Assembly (NCBI GenBank): GCA_028284285.1
Contig: JANQSA010000064.1
Span: forward strand, 1 to 64,000
Source: Croceivirga sp.
Lineage (GTDB): Bacteria > Bacteroidota > Bacteroidia > Flavobacteriales > Flavobacteriaceae
Reading direction: 5' to 3'
DNA length: 64,000 nucleotides
Within the stretch, counting starts at the first letter, position 1. Each line of letters opens with the position of its first letter. The notes beneath the pieces are model-generated. The model ran no database searches. It had not been told where the DNA came from and saw only the letters and a list, made by a program, of their open reading frames with translations. A program made the translations under genes and the position numbers. Shown in pieces: positions 62,804 through 64,000 of the stretch.

Positions 62804-64000
62804 TCAGTTATCCAATACCCAGGTGTCTTTACTCCCTCCGCCTTGAGAGGAATTCACCACTAAGGATCCTTTTTTAAGGGCCACCCTGGTCAGGGCTCCC
62901 GGGATGACCTTGATTTCTTTCCCAAAAAGGATATAAGGCCTTAGGTCTACATGCCTGCCTTCTATTTCATTTTCGCATAAAGTGGGAACCCTTGAAAGAT
63001 TGATCATGGGTTGCGCTATGTAGTTTCTGGGGCTGTTTTTAACCTTAGTTCTAAACTCTTTTATTTCTGCCTGGGTGGCATGAGGCCCAATAAGCATACC
63101 GTAACCCCCTGAACCATCGGTTTGCTTCACCACCAGATTTTCCAAATTTTCAATAACATATTTATAATCCTGCTCTTCTGAACAGATATACGTTTTAATG
63201 TTTGGAATAATAGCCTCTTCCCCCAGATAATATTTTATCAATCGGGGAATATAAGCATAAACCGCTTTATCGTCCGCCACCCCTGCCCCGGGTGCGTTAA
63301 CGAGTACCACATTTCCTTTTAAATAGGCTTCAAAAAGTCCGGGAGTACCTAACAAAGATTTCTCGTTAAATACCAAAGGATCGATAAAAGCATCGTCCAC
63401 CCTGCGATAAATGACATCCACCTTTTGTAGCCCTTTAGTGGTGATCTTATATACATAATCATTTCGCACCACCAGATCTCTGCCCTCCACTAATTCAGCC
63501 CCCATTTGCTGGGCAAGGTAAGCATGTTCAAAATAGGCGGAGTTAAAGATTCCCGGTGTAAGTACTACAATGGATGCGGGATCAACATTGGTAAGTGATT
63601 CTAACATATCCCTTAAATAATGGGAGTAGTCATGTACTGGTCTTACTTTTAACTGTTCGAACATTTCAGGAAACGTACGCTTTAAAATTTCTCGGTTCTC
63701 CAACATGTAGGACACTCCCGAGGGGCATCTTAAATTATCCTCCAATACATAGAAGTTCCCATCATTCCCCCTAATAAGATCCGTTCCCGAAATATGGCTC
63801 CATACATTTTCAGGGGGTTTAAGACCGACGCATTGTTTAAGATAACAGGCACTGGAAAGCACCAGCTCCTTTGGTATAATTTTATCTTTTAAAACCCTTT
63901 GCTCATTGTAGATATCATTAATGAACAGATTTAAAGCCACAATCCTTTGCTTAAGCCCATTGGTCAAATAATCCCAGTTCTTGCCACTTATTATTCTCGG
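62804..64000 (-). CDS. Circularly permuted ATP-grasp protein (cut by window edge)
   Basis: The frame stays open to the window end (upstream codons read PRIISGKNWDYL before the track's TTG start), so at least 399 codons including the stop are present and the N-terminus is missing. Motifs fit type 2 CP-ATP-grasp: GLKQRIVALNLFINDIY, FYVLEDNLRCPSGVSYMLENR, VVLTPGIFNSAYFEHAYLAQQMG, VVKQTDGSGGYGMLIG and LRPYILFG. The C-terminus is complete (VVNSSQGGGSKDTWVL). It presumably ligates amino acids or peptides, the first step of the Anbu-linked system. Confidence 0.93.
   Translation of the reverse strand, partial: PRIISGKNWDYLTNGLKQRIVALNLFINDIYNEQRVLKDKIIPKELVLSSACYLKQCVGLKPPENVWSHISGTDLIRGNDGNFYVLEDNLRCPSGVSYMLENREILKRTFPEMFEQLKVRPVHDYSHYLRDMLESLTNVDPASIVVLTPGIFNSAYFEHAYLAQQMGAELVEGRDLVVRNDYVYKITTKGLQKVDVIYRRVDDAFIDPLVFNEKSLLGTPGLFEAYLKGNVVLVNAPGAGVADDKAVYAYIPRLIKYYLGEEAIIPNIKTYICSEEQDYKYVIENLENLVVKQTDGSGGYGMLIGPHATQAEIKEFRTKVKNSPRNYIAQPMINLSRVPTLCENEIEGRHVDLRPYILFGKEIKVIPGALTRVALKKGSLVVNSSQGGGSKDTWVLDN

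Noticed and set aside
1-64000. CRISPR arrays, integrases, transposases, rRNA operons
   Set aside because: Looked for and not seen; the tRNA fragment is the only sign of integration.

Overview
The window looks like a chromosome segment of a marine member of the Flavobacteriaceae (Bacteroidota). The evidence is a SusC/SusD pair, repeated TAnnTTTG-type -7 boxes, LytS/LytTR signalling, a Sec-type (clade II) nitrous-oxide reductase cluster, abundant short lipobox proteins, AT-rich intergenic DNA and scattered GC-rich palindromes of the CCTGCC/GGCAGG type. The genus cannot be decided from the sequence alone. There is no rRNA, intact tRNA, CRISPR array, transposase or integrase.

Region 1 (1-8.8 kb) is a signalling island. 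A 1693-residue sensor fuses a degenerate protein-kinase domain, an AAA ATPase, a long helical-repeat region, a GAF domain and a LytS-type histidine kinase. It converges on a LytTR response regulator. Three minus-strand promoters in the same region (upstream of an outer-membrane protein gene, a K+-channel operon and a gene leaving the window at its left edge) carry LytTR-type 9-12-9 direct repeats, each exactly 33 bp before a Bacteroidetes -7 box. The block ends with a 1-Cys peroxiredoxin gene and a 3' fragment of a tRNA-Leu gene, the usual scar of tRNA-targeted integration.

Region 2 (9.1-26.8 kb) is a polysaccharide utilisation locus for a (probably sulfated) hexuronate-containing glycan. It holds SusC/SusD, a sodium:solute symporter, UxaC, an SDR-type fructuronate reductase, a clan GH-A-like hydrolase, an RraA-like protein, UxuA and a sulfatase. 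A divergent LacI-type regulator is flanked by two exact inverted copies of a 16-bp operator-like site. Two LamG-like proteins, one fused to a membrane anchor and a DNA-binding-like N-terminus, follow.

Region 3 (27.1-31.4 kb) is richer in GC than its surroundings and encodes an OmpR/histidine kinase pair, a UspA-like protein and two envelope proteins.

Region 4 (31.7-45.6 kb) centres on N2O reduction. A nine-gene minus-strand operon runs cytochrome c, fasciclin protein, NosZ, membrane protein, NosL, cupin, NosD, NosF, NosY, with a divergent Rrf2-type Fe-S regulator. An OprC/NosA-like copper receptor and a small Cys-rich protein follow. The cytochrome c and Cys-rich gene promoters share the same layout: a TGAT-N4-(A/G)TCA FNR-type box exactly 23 bp before a -7 box, next to a shared AAAAGA-N8-TCTTTT inverted repeat. 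A third copy of the FNR/-7 layout lies at 33.1 kb. Two MITE-like inverted-repeat elements sit here.

Region 5 (45.6-56.8 kb) holds two acetyltransferases, a second 1-Cys peroxiredoxin, and a TetR-controlled ABC/LolA-like/outer-membrane export operon. It also has an Omp85-like barrel, a CPBP protease-like protein and an alpha/beta hydrolase.

Region 6 (57.2-64 kb) has a FIST-domain sensor translationally coupled to a hybrid histidine kinase (the NosP/NahK-like arrangement). It is followed by the Anbu proteasome-like cluster: transglutaminase, Anbu, alpha-E and a circularly permuted ATP-grasp protein cut by the window edge.
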